From the NCBI GenBank assembly GCA_037013685.1, contig CM072884.1:7874001-7938000 (forward strand): a DNA stretch of 64,000 bases. The letters run 5' to 3'. The position numbers were made by a program, and so were the translations under genes. This stretch comes from Acridotheres tristis (lineage: Eukaryota; Chordata; Aves; Passeriformes; Sturnidae). The notes under the pieces are model-generated. The model did not search any database, was not told the DNA's origin, and worked only from the letters and a program-made list of their open reading frames with translations. Shown piece by piece: positions 1-11,756 of this stretch (position 1 is the first letter of the stretch; every line of letters begins with the position of its first letter).

Positions 1-3000
1 AGAGGTCACTAACGTTTGCTCATCCAAAAATCTTCTAATCAGATCAAGGCTGACCAAAAAAGCCCACCCAAAACCAACCAAAACAGGAAAAGCTCCAAAA
101 AACCACGGGGTGGACACAGAAACGAAGTCCATTGGGAAAACCTTGTTTGTCATCATCTGCCACTGTCCTGCCCACTCTGATGGGTAATCATTCTGCAAAG
201 ATTCTCCAGCTATCTTTTGCCCTGTGGGAGAGATGACAGTGCTTTTCATCCGGTCTCCAAACTAGGAAAAACCGTGGTCAAATATTCACAACTGCCAACT
301 TCAAAGCAATTTTTCCATGGCAACCATACCTCAAAAGCCTGGAGTTGCAGAACTTGCCAATTAGCAACTCCAAAGGGGGCCATTAGCTCCTTCAAAAACA
401 TAAAGGACACTGTTTTTAATCACCATTTGTTTCCAGCCTTACAGCAAGCACTTCATGAACACAAACCGTGCAAGTGCAAGGCTGACTACTTAAAAAGAAG
501 TTGATGTTGCATGAAAAGAACAACACACATCAAGCTACATTTTTTAATAAATAAAGGACAATTATCCTCAGTAAATCATCGCTTCTAATTTATTGTTGTT
601 TAATTAAAGCAAGTGGTATTTTCTCATTATTGCCAGTGGTAAACCATGCATAACAGCCACAGAATTTGCTGTCTGTAGGAGTCCTTAGTTATTACTTCTG
701 CTTGGGAATGAACAAGTACTATAAAACAGGGAGCATCTGCATAAATATGGACCTGTGGAGTGGCCTGCCTAGCTGTCTAAGGCTTCTATTCATAAAGAGA
801 GGACATACTGGAGAAATTAAAAATATGAAATAAGAAAAGTACAGAAATAGGAATTTGGCTCCTTAGCTTGTGCAATCTTTCTGACTCCATTGAAGTCTAT
901 GGGAAGTTGTGTCATTATTAGCCATGAAGATCTATATTGATTCAAGATTATCCTATACCTAAAAAGGAAAACAGACCTCTGTAATTAAAAAAAAACCAAA
1001 CAAAACAACAAACCTCCTATATTTTCACTAACTCTTTTGAAGTAATTATTCCTTTATTCACATAAATGATATGCCATGTCCTTTAGAGGTCACGTTTATT
1101 TCAGCAAGAAATTGAAAGAAATATGAACTTCACTCATTCATTTGAAAGAGATGCAATTTGTGAAGCCGAATTATACCCATTATTACCATTAACTCTGTAT
1201 CACAGCTAACTAATGTATCACTTACCAGTCTGTCATAAAACCCCAGTTACCCAGCTTGTCTTGTGCTGCTGGAGATGTTCACATCACTTTGACATCTGGT
1301 GCATTTGAGACGGATAGCTGTGCAAATTTTGAACTTGTAGCCAACTTAGAGACCTCTCCACGCGGCAGAGAGACATTTTCTTTGACGCAAAATTGGGATC
1401 ATTTTGGAAGAAATGAGGCCCACAGGATGCTACAAGAAACCTTCCTGAATGTCTCTCTCAGCAGACACAGTGTGGTCAGCAGGCTATGATGCTGTGAAGT
1501 GCCTGTGCTCTTACTGCCACATGAGCCTGTAAAAAGCATCCCAGACTCTGACAAGAGCAGGAGAGATGGCAGGGCCAGCTGAGCAATCCCCTGAAAAAGA
1601 ACAGGAGTCTTGACAGGTCAAAGTGAGGTGGTATTTAATTTAAAGATGATTTTCACACACACATATTGTTGTCTGTCCAATAAAAGCCTAAAGAACTCTT
1701 AGCTGGTTTGTCAGAAATGGTGCTAATTGAAGTTTCTAGCACTCCTACTTGAATAATTCCAGTCTCTTAAAAAGAAGTTCAGTGGTTCTGAAATACTGAG
1801 GACCAAACCCAAATAAATAATGCTCCTTTTATTATCATCTGCGAGTAAACCAGGGATTTTCATTATGATCTCTTCTAAGATGTTATTCTGTTTGCATGTG
1901 CTTGTTTAGAGTCCATATAAAAATCAGTTACATGCTTGTTGCTCACACCCTTGGAAAGGAAGCTAATGAAATTTTGTGGCACTTCACTTGGATAAACAGT
2001 GCAAATTTCCTTGTGTATTCCCAATTAGCATGTAGCCTAGCTTCACACAGAGGAAGAGATATTATTGCTAGTCCAGGCCACAGGGTTTTTTAAAATATAT
2101 TTCTTATGGGCAAAGCCTCGTTGTGTGTCCTTTCTTCAAAGCTGAACTCTGGTGCTGGAGTCAACAGCTATGAGTAGGGAAATGATGGAATCATAGCAAC
2201 CACTGGATATGGAAGTCTAGGGGGAAGAAAAAAGGAAATTTTTCTTTACTGAAGGTATAGAAAGTATTTGACTGCTAAATGGATGCTTTACACAGTGCCT
2301 TGGCTTAACTGCACTTTGTTAGTATGTTAATGGGGCCATGTCCATATAAAAGCAGGATGAAGACTAACTTGAGAGAAAGGTAGAAACTGCCTCACAAAAG
2401 CTTCCTCTTAAATGAAGTTCTTAAGTCATGTGAGACACTGCCTCAAAAGGAAGTTTAAAGAAATGCTTAATAAAAGAGAAGAAATAGATCAATAATCTCT
2501 TTTTTGAAAGACCGGGTTGAAAAAAGACAGCGTAATGAAATTTTTAAACAGAAAAAAATACTATGTCGTCTCTTTTTGACACACACAAGATGTTTTTAAA
2601 AGCAGCAGTCATGGAAAAAACTGACAACTCCTTTCAAAACCAATGACGAATTAATAAAAGATAGGATATTTCTGATGGTTTTTTGCTTTTTTTCTTTCCT
2701 TAGCACTACGTGAAAATCCATAGTAAAGTTATTTTCCCAGAGGCATGTTGCTGACCTAACCAGTGATGGTTATGGATGCCTTCACAGCCCAGGTCTGTGT
2801 TGCATTTGTAGGTGTGTTTATACATGATGCTGCTTGCTTTTCCTCTGCTGTGGGAGTCCTTCATATCCCATGGGAGCACTGGGAATATGAGTCATGAGTA
2901 ACAGTGCACCAGCTACCTCTGGATAGACTGCCAATATGTTGGTAGATAAGGAGAAATCTCTATTTACCACATCACCATTCTCTACTGAGGTTTCTGCTCC

Positions 3001-4974
3001 AGAGACAACCCTACCTTCCCTTAATAGGATAATACAGCAGAAACAAAAAGAGATACAAATATATTCTGAGAGTTGTAATTTTGCCATGTGTCTCTTCCTC
3101 TCCCCCCAAAATTAGATCAAACTATTAGCAATGTCATGCCAGTACAGACAGGCATGGCTAGATGTGTAGCTGTTCCTAGGAAAATCACTCCTGCCTTGAA
3201 ACTCTTTGTCAATTCCCCTACTCTGAGGTTGAACCTTGGTTAGTGTGCCCTAATAGATTCAAAGGGATTTCCCATTAAACATTTAAAAATTTGATGGAAC
3301 AGGACTAACGTTAAGCGTGTCAAGTATCTCAAAGGAATGACCATCCAATCGGATGCATCTCCTTATGTTTCCTTTCACAATCTCCGTTCAAGACTTTTGT
3401 ATACTCTGGAAGAGTTTCCCCCAGTGAAACAGGGAGCACACCCTGTTTGGTGGGTAGGACATGCATCTATAATGTGGTCCCAGCTGAAACACTTATCTTT
3501 TACTCACATAACCTTGGCAAAGATAATTACAATCCACTGGAAACCTCTCATGTCACCTTTCTATCACCACACCCACTGCTCTATCCAGAGAATATTCATT
3601 TGATACCTGTGGTATGGTGTTGCACAACACTACTGCTTAACATCTATCACCACTAGCTCTTTGAAAACGAAACTGAACAGAAAGAAAATTAGCATGGTCT
3701 TATTCTGTATTTTTACCAAGACAAATGCATCCCAGGACTTATGTCCTAGCCCTCTAGCCCCAATACATATGTAAGAATCACCTAGCTCTACAGTATTCCA
3801 GGTTTCCCTTTGCCTGTTCCTAACAAATGAGTACATATGTGTTATATGTAGCAGTGTACTGTCTTCTTTTCTACTTGTGCCCTTATACCTTATTTCTTTT
3901 AACATGTGCTTCATTTATAGCATAACTTTATAGCAGATAGAACAAGTGCCAAATATTTCTAAGCAATTCACATCACTCCTGAATTCCTTTACTATGAATC
4001 AATACCAGATTCCATCCCAGGCTATTCTGAGCCCCCTCACAACCTTTTATTTTTTCTTCAGACACAGTGCCAATAATTCTATTAGCATTCTTGGAAGAGC
4101 CTTGTGAATTGACTTTCACAGTCAGTATTTCTTGCACCAGAAATTTTCATTTCAATGTCACAATGTCATTAATACTCTGTCAGAAATACCCTTGCTGGTG
4201 ACATTGTTACACACCAGAATTAAGAGAAAAATGCTTCCTGCAGCTGCATCCTTGATGTGTGGTCTCTCAGAACAGTTTATATTGGGTTTTTTTTCCCCTT
4301 GTATCTTTTTCTGCTTGCCATTGTGCTCATTTACTGAGTCACATTGCAAAGCTAATGCAGTTAAGACCCTCTATAGTGCTCTTCTAAACGACCTCCAAAG
4401 CGAGGCTTAGAAGCACTTTCCAAGTGATAATTCTGTCACTGGAGTTCAGAGCATGAGTGTTCCATGTCCGAGTTCTTGGAGTGGGGAAAAGCGGAGTGTC
4501 TCCAGGCTGTTAAGGGCTTACAGGCTTCACCTCACTCACAATGTGCATCAAAGTCACACCTTCCTTCCTTGCCAGCCTGTTTGTGCCTTAAAAGGGACTT
4601 GTAGTCTGAGGATAGCTTTAGGATATAGGTTTTTTTTTAGCACTTCAAACTCAAGCTCCTGTGTATCACGTACAAGGATTTAGTTGGGTTCATTCTCGCT
4701 TTCAGAATGCTATGAAATTTCTCCTGAAAGTTTTCTCTCTGCAGTCCTACCCTTGCTCCCCTTCTAAGTTCTTCTGGCCTTCAATAACAACTCCACGCCT
4801 TCATTCCTTTCATGAAATAAATGGAGATTTCTAGCTTGCAAATCATCTGTCACTCAATTCCTTCTTCCTTAAATTCATGCCTTCACAAAGCCCTTCTTCC
4901 ACTCTCTGTGCTACTGTAGTCTGTTCAAATTCACTTGCTACTGATGTCTCTTTTAAAAATTGTGTTTATATGGA
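1..4974. other. Unique non-coding sequence, no gene seen
   Basis: This stretch is AT-rich and CpG-poor. Every open frame in it is under 100 codons, lacks recognisable domains, and often starts at a non-ATG codon. A short A-rich run lies at about 984-1013. I see no CR1 text, LTR ends, tandem array or tRNA-like box here. It could be intergenic or intronic; nothing in the sequence decides between them. Confidence 0.7.
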
Positions 4975-4997
4975 TTTTCTTTTTTTTTTTTTTTTTT
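4975..4997. repeat. Poly-T tract
   Basis: This is a run of T broken once by C at 4979, with 17 uninterrupted T at 4981-4997. No AATAAA or retrocopy structure is visible beside it on the complementary strand. It is a simple low-complexity tract, probably length-variable. Confidence 0.85.
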
Positions 4998-6041
4998 GAT
5001 AATTACATTTTTGTCTTCTTAATGCCACACAATTGTGTCTTGTCAGCACTCTTAATCACTGCACAGACACACATGATCCTGTATGGAATGACAGATTGCT
5101 AACCTCCCTCCTTTAGACTGTTACTTTAGAAAGAGACAGGTATTTAAATTATTTCTTTGACTAGTTTCGCCTTTCAGCATAGCTGTTATGCACACAGTTA
5201 CATCTGTATGGAACTGCAAAGGTCTGTACCAAATGTTTTTTTAAGTGAGTAGTGTTTTTATCTCACTTATTTATCTTATCTGTACTACACATATCTCACT
5301 TCTTCCATGTGATGTAGATAAAAATGTGGAAAATGCATGTGGTGTCAGGTATAATAAACTCAGCTCCACAGGGTAAATTGCATCATACATCCTTCACACC
5401 TGGATGATACAATAGTAGAACATGGTCTCAACTATTCATATCATTGATGTTGAAGGATAAGCTGTATTTTCCTAGTTCTCTATTTTTTTTTAACACAGTT
5501 TCTATTTTTTATAATATAACTGTCATTTGAACATGTATTTTTCAAAGACCAGCAGGTGACTCTAAGCTAAAAGTATTTCTCCTTCACCATTTGTCACACA
5601 TTATCCCAGCATTTGTAATTTCACACACCTTAATCGCACACCTTAAAGCAAAAATTCCATCTTCACTGTGTCAGAGCTCATTACCAACTGCTTTCTGATG
5701 GCCTCATACACTGCTACAGTCAATACTTGCTCTTGAAACCATGTCAATTGAACAAGATCAGAAAATCCTACACTGAAATTATTGTGTGCAGCTGTGAAAA
5801 AAATATACTTATTTCCAAGTAAATGTTCTAGTACAGATTTCTAAGGGGTCTGCTTTGAATTATATTTATTAATGACATTTTTTCCTTGTCGTTATCTGCT
5901 GTTAAGAAATATATACATAGAAACATAAGAAGACACGTATAAATGCAAGAACTATATAAATACATTGCTGATACATTATCCAATTCCTGAGGGTGGAGTA
6001 TAAATGAATCAATGACAGCAGCACTACAATGTACATGACAG
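4998..6041. other. Unique non-coding sequence, no gene seen
   Basis: AT-rich sequence with short T-rich runs near 5484-5510. Two spaced copies of a CACACCTTAA-like word lie at about 5621-5650. The only open frame of note (minus, 62 codons at its right end) runs into the SINE that follows and has no recognisable content. Confidence 0.7.
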
Positions 6042-6187
6042 TCACAGAATCACAGAATATTCTGAGTTGGAAGGGACCCACAGTGATCATCAGATCCAGC
6101 TCTTTAGAGAATGGCCCACATAGGGATTGAACCCCACAGCCTTGGCCTTTTTAGCACCAGACTCTGACCATCTGAGCTAAAGTGTCA
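6042..6187 (-). mobile_element. TguSINE1-like SINE: tRNA-Ile-derived head plus CR1-type tail
   Basis: Read on the minus strand, the head (about 6187 to 6106) follows a tRNA-Ile. A pol III box A-like word, TAGCTCAGATGG, lies at 6179-6168. The anticodon-region text GGTGCTAAAAAGGCCAAGG follows, then a box B-like word, GGTTCAATCCC, at 6133-6123. The tail (about 6105 to 6043) carries the CR1 3'-end phrase GGGTCCCTTCCAACTCAG and ends in the CR1 octamer-type repeat ATTCTGTGATTCTGTGA. This tRNA-Ile head with a CR1 tail is the published design of TguSINE1, a passerine family mobilised by CR1. The first bases of the tRNA stem and several loop positions have diverged, so it is an old dead copy and not a working tRNA gene. 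Its ends are known to within a few bases, and I see no clear target-site duplication. Confidence 0.88.
6123..6133 (-). promoter_or_regulatory. Pol III box B-like element of the SINE
   Basis: The minus-strand text GGTTCAATCCC fits the B-box form GGTTCRANTCC, which TFIIIC recognises in tRNA genes and tRNA-derived SINEs. With the box A-like word about 35 bp upstream it marks the internal promoter inherited from the tRNA. Whether it is still active cannot be told from sequence. Confidence 0.7.
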
Positions 6188-6239
6188 CTTCAGATGCCTA
6201 AATTAAAACTGGAAGAAATAGAAATGGAATTTGGATGAC

Positions 6240-6245
6240 CTGAAA
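6240..6245. repeat. Target-site duplication, left copy
   Basis: CTGAAA directly precedes the TG that opens the LTR. It is identical to the six bases directly after the LTR (6907-6912). Six-base duplications are typical of alpha- and betaretrovirus-like (ERVK-type) integrases, whereas many gammaretroviral and ERVL-type elements make 4 or 5. Confidence 0.88.
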
Positions 6246-6446
6246 TGACACGGCCCGCCTTCTCCACCCCGCTCCGACTCGCCCAGCTAGCTCCTGAAGG
6301 CGAGACCAGTGCCGAGAGTGGCCCACTTCCAGGATTCAGGGGAACCCGGAATGTGGGTAGGGCTCTGAACCCTCACGGCCGTACACGCGTCCGGGGAGGA
6401 GCAAAGGATCGAGACAGAGTCCTTCTGAGGTTCCGGGGAAGCGGGA

Positions 6447-6452
6447 TTTATT
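6447..6452 (-). terminator. LTR polyadenylation signal AATAAA
   Basis: A perfect AATAAA hexamer on the minus strand sits at the R/U5 side of the TATA-like box. In an LTR it directs 3'-end formation of the viral transcript. It is the strongest internal support for reading the LTR on the minus strand. Confidence 0.75.
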
Positions 6453-6521
6453 GAGGGAGAGAGGACAACCGGGATCGGGGAAAGGGAACCGCAGAAGGCA
6501 GGGAACACAGGTGTACAGCAA

Positions 6522-6529
6522 CTTAAATA
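6522..6529 (-). promoter_or_regulatory. TATA-like box of the LTR promoter
   Basis: TATTTAAG on the minus strand lies about 70 nt upstream of the AATAAA signal, as expected for a U3 promoter just before the R region. Transcription would start near 6495 and run leftward through U5 into the flanking SINE and beyond. Confidence 0.6.
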
Positions 6530-6842
6530 GGGGCCCTCCCCCAAGGGAGGGTACAATAGAGCACCAATGGCTACAGTTTGGGGGTGTAACATAAGGCAGG
6601 GCTGATTATACATACAACGAATAGGGGGAAACATAGGCGGGGAAATACATGTAACATCAAATCATATGCTAAGAAGGGGATGACTGATACAGAAGATACT
6701 AGAAGGATGGGGGGGGCTAGGAGGGATTGACATTCTTCGGGGCAGGGACTAGAGTGAGGGACAGGGAAGGTACTGGAAGGTGGGTTGGGGCTTGGGTTGA
6801 TTGATCAAGGGAAGGCGGGAATTAGGGCAACTGAATGATAAC

Positions 6843-6853
6843 GGGGGGGGGGG
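6843..6853. repeat. G11 homopolymer in the LTR U3
   Basis: Eleven consecutive G on the plus strand (C on the LTR sense strand). They lie within a wider G-rich part of U3 (about 6700-6860) that holds several further runs of three or more G. Confidence 0.85.
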
Positions 6854-6906
6854 TTACAAACAATAGAACAAACCATCTAATAACAATAAAATAACGCAAT
6901 ACAACA

Positions 6907-6912
6907 CTGAAA
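6907..6912. repeat. Target-site duplication, right copy
   Basis: CTGAAA directly follows the terminal CA of the LTR and matches the left copy at 6240-6245 exactly. Confidence 0.88.
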
Positions 6913-8015
6913 CATATTCATATTGTCTTATTGCATAGAAAACCCAAAGGTAGACAACTACAAGAAAATTTGCATCTCAATAAAGTATTATATGATATTT
7001 ATACAGGATTATTGCAGCATTTTGTTGCTGTTTCTTTTTATAGCTGTCAGTATAATATCCCATTTCTGGAGTGGAGTTTCCACTGATTATTTTTATAAAA
7101 ATGTCACAAAGGATTTTGCAGTAAATGAAAATTTCATCTTGTACCCTTCACCATCTGTGACAGCAATGGTAGCACCACATCATTACTACGGTTGCAAGTA
7201 CAGACAAAGAGAAATAAAACAAATTTGGAGAAAACACAGGCTAAGCTATATTTTTAGATTTTTTTTGAGAACAGTACTAAAGCTCCAAATGTCTATGCTG
7301 ATTGTATCACATTTCTTCTCATGGCTTTCTTCCCTTCCCTGGCCAGGATTTCATGTGTGAAAAGCAGAATTACTTGCATTCACTCCAATATGACTGGATG
7401 AATCAGGGAGGAAGAATTGAGTCCATTTTATAGAATTTCTGTGGAATTCTATAGAACTATAGAATAATAGTCTGACCACCTTCTGGTCAAGCCCTCTCTC
7501 ATGGTTACAAAGGTAAGGACGTGTACACCTTCCAGGCTGAGGGACTGGAATGTGAATGAGAGCAGTGAAATGTTCCAGCACTAAACAGCTGTCCATTGGA
7601 GCTGAACTGTGAAAATATTGCACTGTTAGAAAAGGCCTGCTGGAGATGTGGAGAACAGAAATGCTTTTAGCCAGCATCTTCTGGGGAAGAAAAAAAACCT
7701 AAAAGGAATATGGCACTATTCATTCAATCGACACCTGGCACATGCTATTGTTCAGCTGGCTTGATTTGACACTACAGGCTGAAAAATTCATCAGTCATCA
7801 TGCAGAGATATCACATCACTTTTAACTCTGATTGTGACAGCTTAATTTTAGTTTGCAAAGATGATGACATCCTTTCACATTTTGCCTGATTATTTTTTCA
7901 GACTGATTTAGAATCAGTTTCCTTCACTAGTTGGAACAGGGTAAAGTAAAATGACTGTATTTTCCAGGTTTGAATTTAACTTTTGTCTAAGAATGCAAAA
8001 GATAACAATTTAAAT
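6913..8015. other. Unique non-coding sequence, no gene seen
   Basis: AT-rich DNA. A 145-codon plus-strand frame at 6923-7360 begins at a TTG, has no family resemblance I can see, and is within chance expectation for this composition. Short ATTCTATAG-like words at 7440-7465 recall CR1 tails, but no CR1 body text adjoins them. Confidence 0.65.
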
Positions 8016-8016
8016 A

Positions 8017-8056
<40 letters not shown>
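8016..8056. repeat. (CA)n microsatellite
   Basis: About 20 CA dinucleotides with a single T interruption at 8023. The purest part is 8024-8056. The complementary strand reads as a run of Val-Cys codons inside an open frame, which is an artefact of the repeat. Confidence 0.95.
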
Positions 8057-8057
<1 letters not shown>

Positions 8058-8746
8058 TCTTTGACTTAAACAATTTTTTTTTTCCACAATTATAGATGTT
8101 CCTGACCACTGAAGGTTTGCAGTGAATCTGTTGACTGTGAACAGTGCAGGACAGGCTGTATAGATCTTTCCAATTCATCACATTCCCAAACCCTAAACAT
8201 TCGTGCATATTAAGATCTAGGGGGCAAATGTGCAGTGAGAAGATGAGGGCGTGGGACTACTGACTACCCACAGCCTTCCAGGATTCTTTTTGTGAAGTGG
8301 AAACAGCATTTGTCTATATTCACCTGCCTCTCTGCCTCTTCCTGATGTGTGACTGACTTTGTATAGCCTCAGGGACTGGTTGTAAGCATGAGATAGCAAT
8401 GGTTTTCTTGGAAAAAAAAAAAAAAAAAGGAAGAAAAAAGCCTGATTCTGGTTTAAAGAAGTAGACTAATTCTGTCTTCTTAAACCTCTAGTGACTAGGT
8501 CTAATTTCTTGCTGTGTGATTTTGTTAGTTTAGTTTTCTGAACCTTAATGGAATAATGTAGACTAATTTCAAAAGGAAGAAACAAACAACAAAAAGAAGA
8601 GAGTCTGGAAGACAAAGCATCACAAACAAAGGGAAAAAAATCAACCCTCAGAGATATTATCTAGCAATATCCTTTCTATTTGAAAAATTATGAACTAAAG
8701 ATTTTATGATACTTGCTAGAAACCAACTCAGTTAATTCCTTTTTTT
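8057..8746. other. Unique non-coding sequence with a poly-A run
   Basis: Unremarkable sequence apart from 17 consecutive A at 8412-8428, continued by purine-rich text. No AATAAA sits just upstream of the A run, so it does not look like the tail of a processed retrocopy. Confidence 0.65.
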
Positions 8747-9420
8747 TTGTTCCTATACTGTTCTCCTTCTCACTGCTGTGCTGGAGAACCAGCTGGCCCT
8801 GATTTTCTCACCTCTGTGTTATGCCCTTTAGTGAAAAACTGCACTTGGTTGAAACACATTTTTCCCTTCACCTGCTATTCCTACTGGAAATCTCTGCACC
8901 TGCAGGCAGGGGTACTCACAGGTACAAGGCAGTTCTTTCCCTGACACGTGCTGAACCTGAAGGATGTGTAATGAAAAGCGTTAATATTCCACTTGTGACA
9001 GAGAGGCCCTGGGAATGACCTTCAGAAGGTGCAAACATGAAACTCCCTGGTATTACACAGCTCCCCTGGGACCAAGCTGCTCAGAGCAGAAATTGCAACA
9101 GAGCTCACAAAGATCTTTTACTTCAAACTGCAGCCTTGCAGGATCTTAGCTCTGAAGAGGCACTGCCCCTTTCCCAGGAAACCTAATGGTCACCGTGCAA
9201 ACCTCATGGGATGTGGCTGAAATATCACTCTGCACCCAAGTGTTGCTGTGGCACTTGCTGCTTTCTTTCTACCCCCTGAAAATGCTGAGGATCACTGGGA
9301 CTCAAGATCTTCATGCTGTGAGATCTGCATTTTTTGGTAGGGCTGGCAGGCAGAACCCTTTCATGGACCAAAGCCTGACCTCGGGTCTCATACTTTGCTG
9401 AGGATCTGGCTGCATCCTGT
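8747..9420. other. Moderately GC-rich patch, no gene recognised
   Basis: Base composition rises to near parity over about 670 bp, between AT-rich flanks. Overlapping plus-strand frames of 65 to 71 codons give no recognisable protein. No CR1 or LTR wording is visible. It could be a decayed GC-rich repeat or simply a local isochore fluctuation. Confidence 0.5.
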
Positions 9421-11726
9421 AAACTGTATTGTGCTAATGCAAATAGAAGTCTCTGGGAAATTTCACTCCATGCTATATGACCTATAAATTGTTACATTAC
9501 AGATTCTTATCTGCCTTAAAAACATTAAGTTCTTTACCTTGTAAAATACACTTAACATTTCCCAGAGATTCCCTGGACTGTGTAGGTCAGGAATGAATTT
9601 GATGTGTAACATGCTACTTGTCTAAGTGACACCAATTTTTTTTTATTTCAATAGTTGTTTCAGACAGAGACATTTATTCACTTTGTATACTTAAGAGTAT
9701 TTCTAGGATGGAGTACAAATGCTTTAACTTATTTGCTTTTGGAATGAAAACTTACTGAACATAATTCATTTATTAATGAAGCTACAATTGTGCAGTTAGT
9801 GCTCTACTGAATTGAAACAGATGGAACCAACAGATTTAATATAATTGGCAATATAAGAGTTTCTCATTCAAAATTAGTTAACACATAAAGGCAAATCCTT
9901 CATTTAAGTTTCCAACGTTCCACCTTCTGTCTTATATAATAAAGTCTTTTGGGGGTCAGTGTGATTTTGGGTCAGAAGCACAAAGTCCACATACGACCGT
10001 GGCTTTTGCACTTTGGAAACCTGAGCAAGCAGCTTCACACACCTGTTCAGTCCTCCATGGGACTAGTGCTGTGCTCCATGCAACAACAGACAGCTTCAGG
10101 AGAGAACAGGACAGACAAAAGACAAATTATAACTTTGAAGATTGAAATTTGCTTCGGAAACGTTCAGCCACACAGAATAAACTATCATCTATATCTCTGT
10201 GAAACTATAACAAAGCGTGTAATAGCTCCAAGAGAGAGGCAGCATGCAGTACAGTACAAAAGCAGTTTTTCATTTAGATATATGCACTTAAAAGACCCAG
10301 AATAAAAAAGTGAGAGCCAAAATATGAGTGGAAGAAAATTGTTCTGGGAAGCCCCAGGGTTCAAAATATGACTATGGAAGACAGCCAGTGAAACCTCATT
10401 TCAAATATGTGCAGGTACAGGAAAGGGGTTGGCCGAGGTCTCACTGAAAAATAGAAGAAAGAGAAAGAAAAAATCACAGAAAGAGCATTTTCAAATGCAG
10501 ATTTGGGAGTTTCAGCACTGCCTACGTTTTGAAGAACAAAGGACTCACAAGGAGATTTACACAAAGGCCAGGATGTCCTTAGGGAAATCTCTGTGGAGGA
10601 AAACCATGGCACCTGGTAGTGAAGCTTATTCTGCATATTAAATGAGATCATGAAAAAGCAATTTTTTCAATGATCAAAGTCTCTCTAGAGAACTCAAGAA
10701 AAAGCATCGAAATGAGGCAGCAGAGCTACTGTCCAGATTAACTATAACGCTAATAAAAATACTTTACTTTTCCACAGCAGAGGTCAAATATTCTGTAGGT
10801 GAAAACTAAAGAAACGTCCTAGGACATCAGTTGACCAGTAGCAGATTCCTCTTTGTAGAAATGAATAATGACATTAAAAAGTTTCCAACTAACTCCAGCC
10901 TTAAAGAGAGATGATCTCAGCAGTAAAAAAACCTAATGTTCACTGGCACAGTAATTCAGAGTTTATATAGTCTGGAAAATAAAATATAAAAAAATGCAGC
11001 AACTCAGAATCTTCAATTCAGATGATGAGACAAAATATATGTCCTTTGTATTGTACTTTTTGCAGGTAGGTCAACTCTTAATTAGATATGAGTATGTGAA
11101 GGTATATTTTTTAACACATAAACATATGTGTGTAAGTGCCTATATACATATATATGATATAAATATAGGAAGAATTTCTTGAAAATCAATTAAAAAATCC
11201 TACTGAACTGATTACATAAGAACAAGTTCATTCAGCTTCCAGGAGACCTGTTACTTCTAAGCTTTGAAGTGTAGTGTACATAATCAATGTTGCAGGACAG
11301 TGGAGGCACACCACATGTAAAAAGAAAAATCAAAGTATTTAGGATAATAGTAGCAAAACAGAAGGTAATTCTAAGAATGGAAGCATAGCCATAGAGCAAA
11401 ACTGAATTTTTTATCACTGTGGAAGCTTTTAAAGGAGTTACTGGGAGAAAGTCTTAGATTGTGTATTTAAAGTTTTCAAATATAATTAAAATTTGATAAA
11501 TATTCAGCACATCCCTTGAAAAATGAGGTAGTGACTGTTTTAGCCAACTGATGGATAATCATTCAGAAAGTTTGTGATCATCCTGTCTATTCTCAGTTTC
11601 TGTGCCAATTAAAGTGATTTGCAGCTGTGATGAGGTTACATATACCTATGATTCTGAGGATAACAGGGAATTTTTGGCATGCTAATCATAGACTAGGAAG
11701 CTCTCTTTGTAACCTTTCACCTTAGT
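9421..11726. other. Unique non-coding sequence, no gene seen
   Basis: AT-rich throughout. A 118-codon plus-strand frame (9949-10305) and a 96-codon minus-strand frame (10361-10651) carry no domain I know. No repeat family is visible. Confidence 0.65.
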
Positions 11727-11756
11727 TTAAATAAATAAATATATAAATAAATATTA
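11727..11756. repeat. (AAAT)n / TA-rich low-complexity tract
   Basis: An imperfect run of AAAT units with a TATATA interruption, about 30 bp long. Confidence 0.8.

Larger units (their letters stand above)
6246..6906 (-). mobile_element. Solo LTR of an endogenous retrovirus (ERVK-type by duplication length), minus strand
   Basis: A 661-bp element begins TGACACGG and ends ATACAACA, the canonical TG...CA retroviral termini. It is flanked by a perfect 6-bp duplication, CTGAAA. On the minus strand the order is U3 (from 6906), a TATA-like TATTTAAG (6529-6522), AATAAA (6452-6447, about 70 nt past the TATA), then about 200 bp of U5 ending GTGTCA. This matches the U3-R-U5 layout of a functional LTR. 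No second LTR, primer-binding site, gag or pol sequence lies on either side, so it is a solo LTR left by recombination between the two LTRs of a provirus. U5/R is GC-rich and keeps many CpG sites although the surroundings are CpG-poor. That, and the perfect duplication, suggest a fairly recent insertion. Open frames of 115, 69 and 61 codons inside it are not genes. The family name is not recognised; ERVK-type is inferred from duplication length only. Confidence 0.88.

Noticed and set aside
6106..6187. tRNA-Ile gene
   Set aside because: The acceptor stem is degraded, the anticodon loop is altered and a CR1-type tail follows, so it is a SINE head, not a tRNA gene.
6245..6634. Open frames of 69, 61 and 115 codons
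   Set aside because: They lie inside the solo LTR, whose high GC lowers stop frequency. LTRs of this kind do not encode these proteins.
6923..7360. 145-codon plus-strand open frame
   Set aside because: Starts at TTG, has no recognisable domain, and its length is near the maximum expected by chance over six frames of 64 kb at this AT content.
7425..7470. CR1 terminal repeat (ATTCTATAG-like words)
   Set aside because: No CR1 body sequence adjoins on either side.
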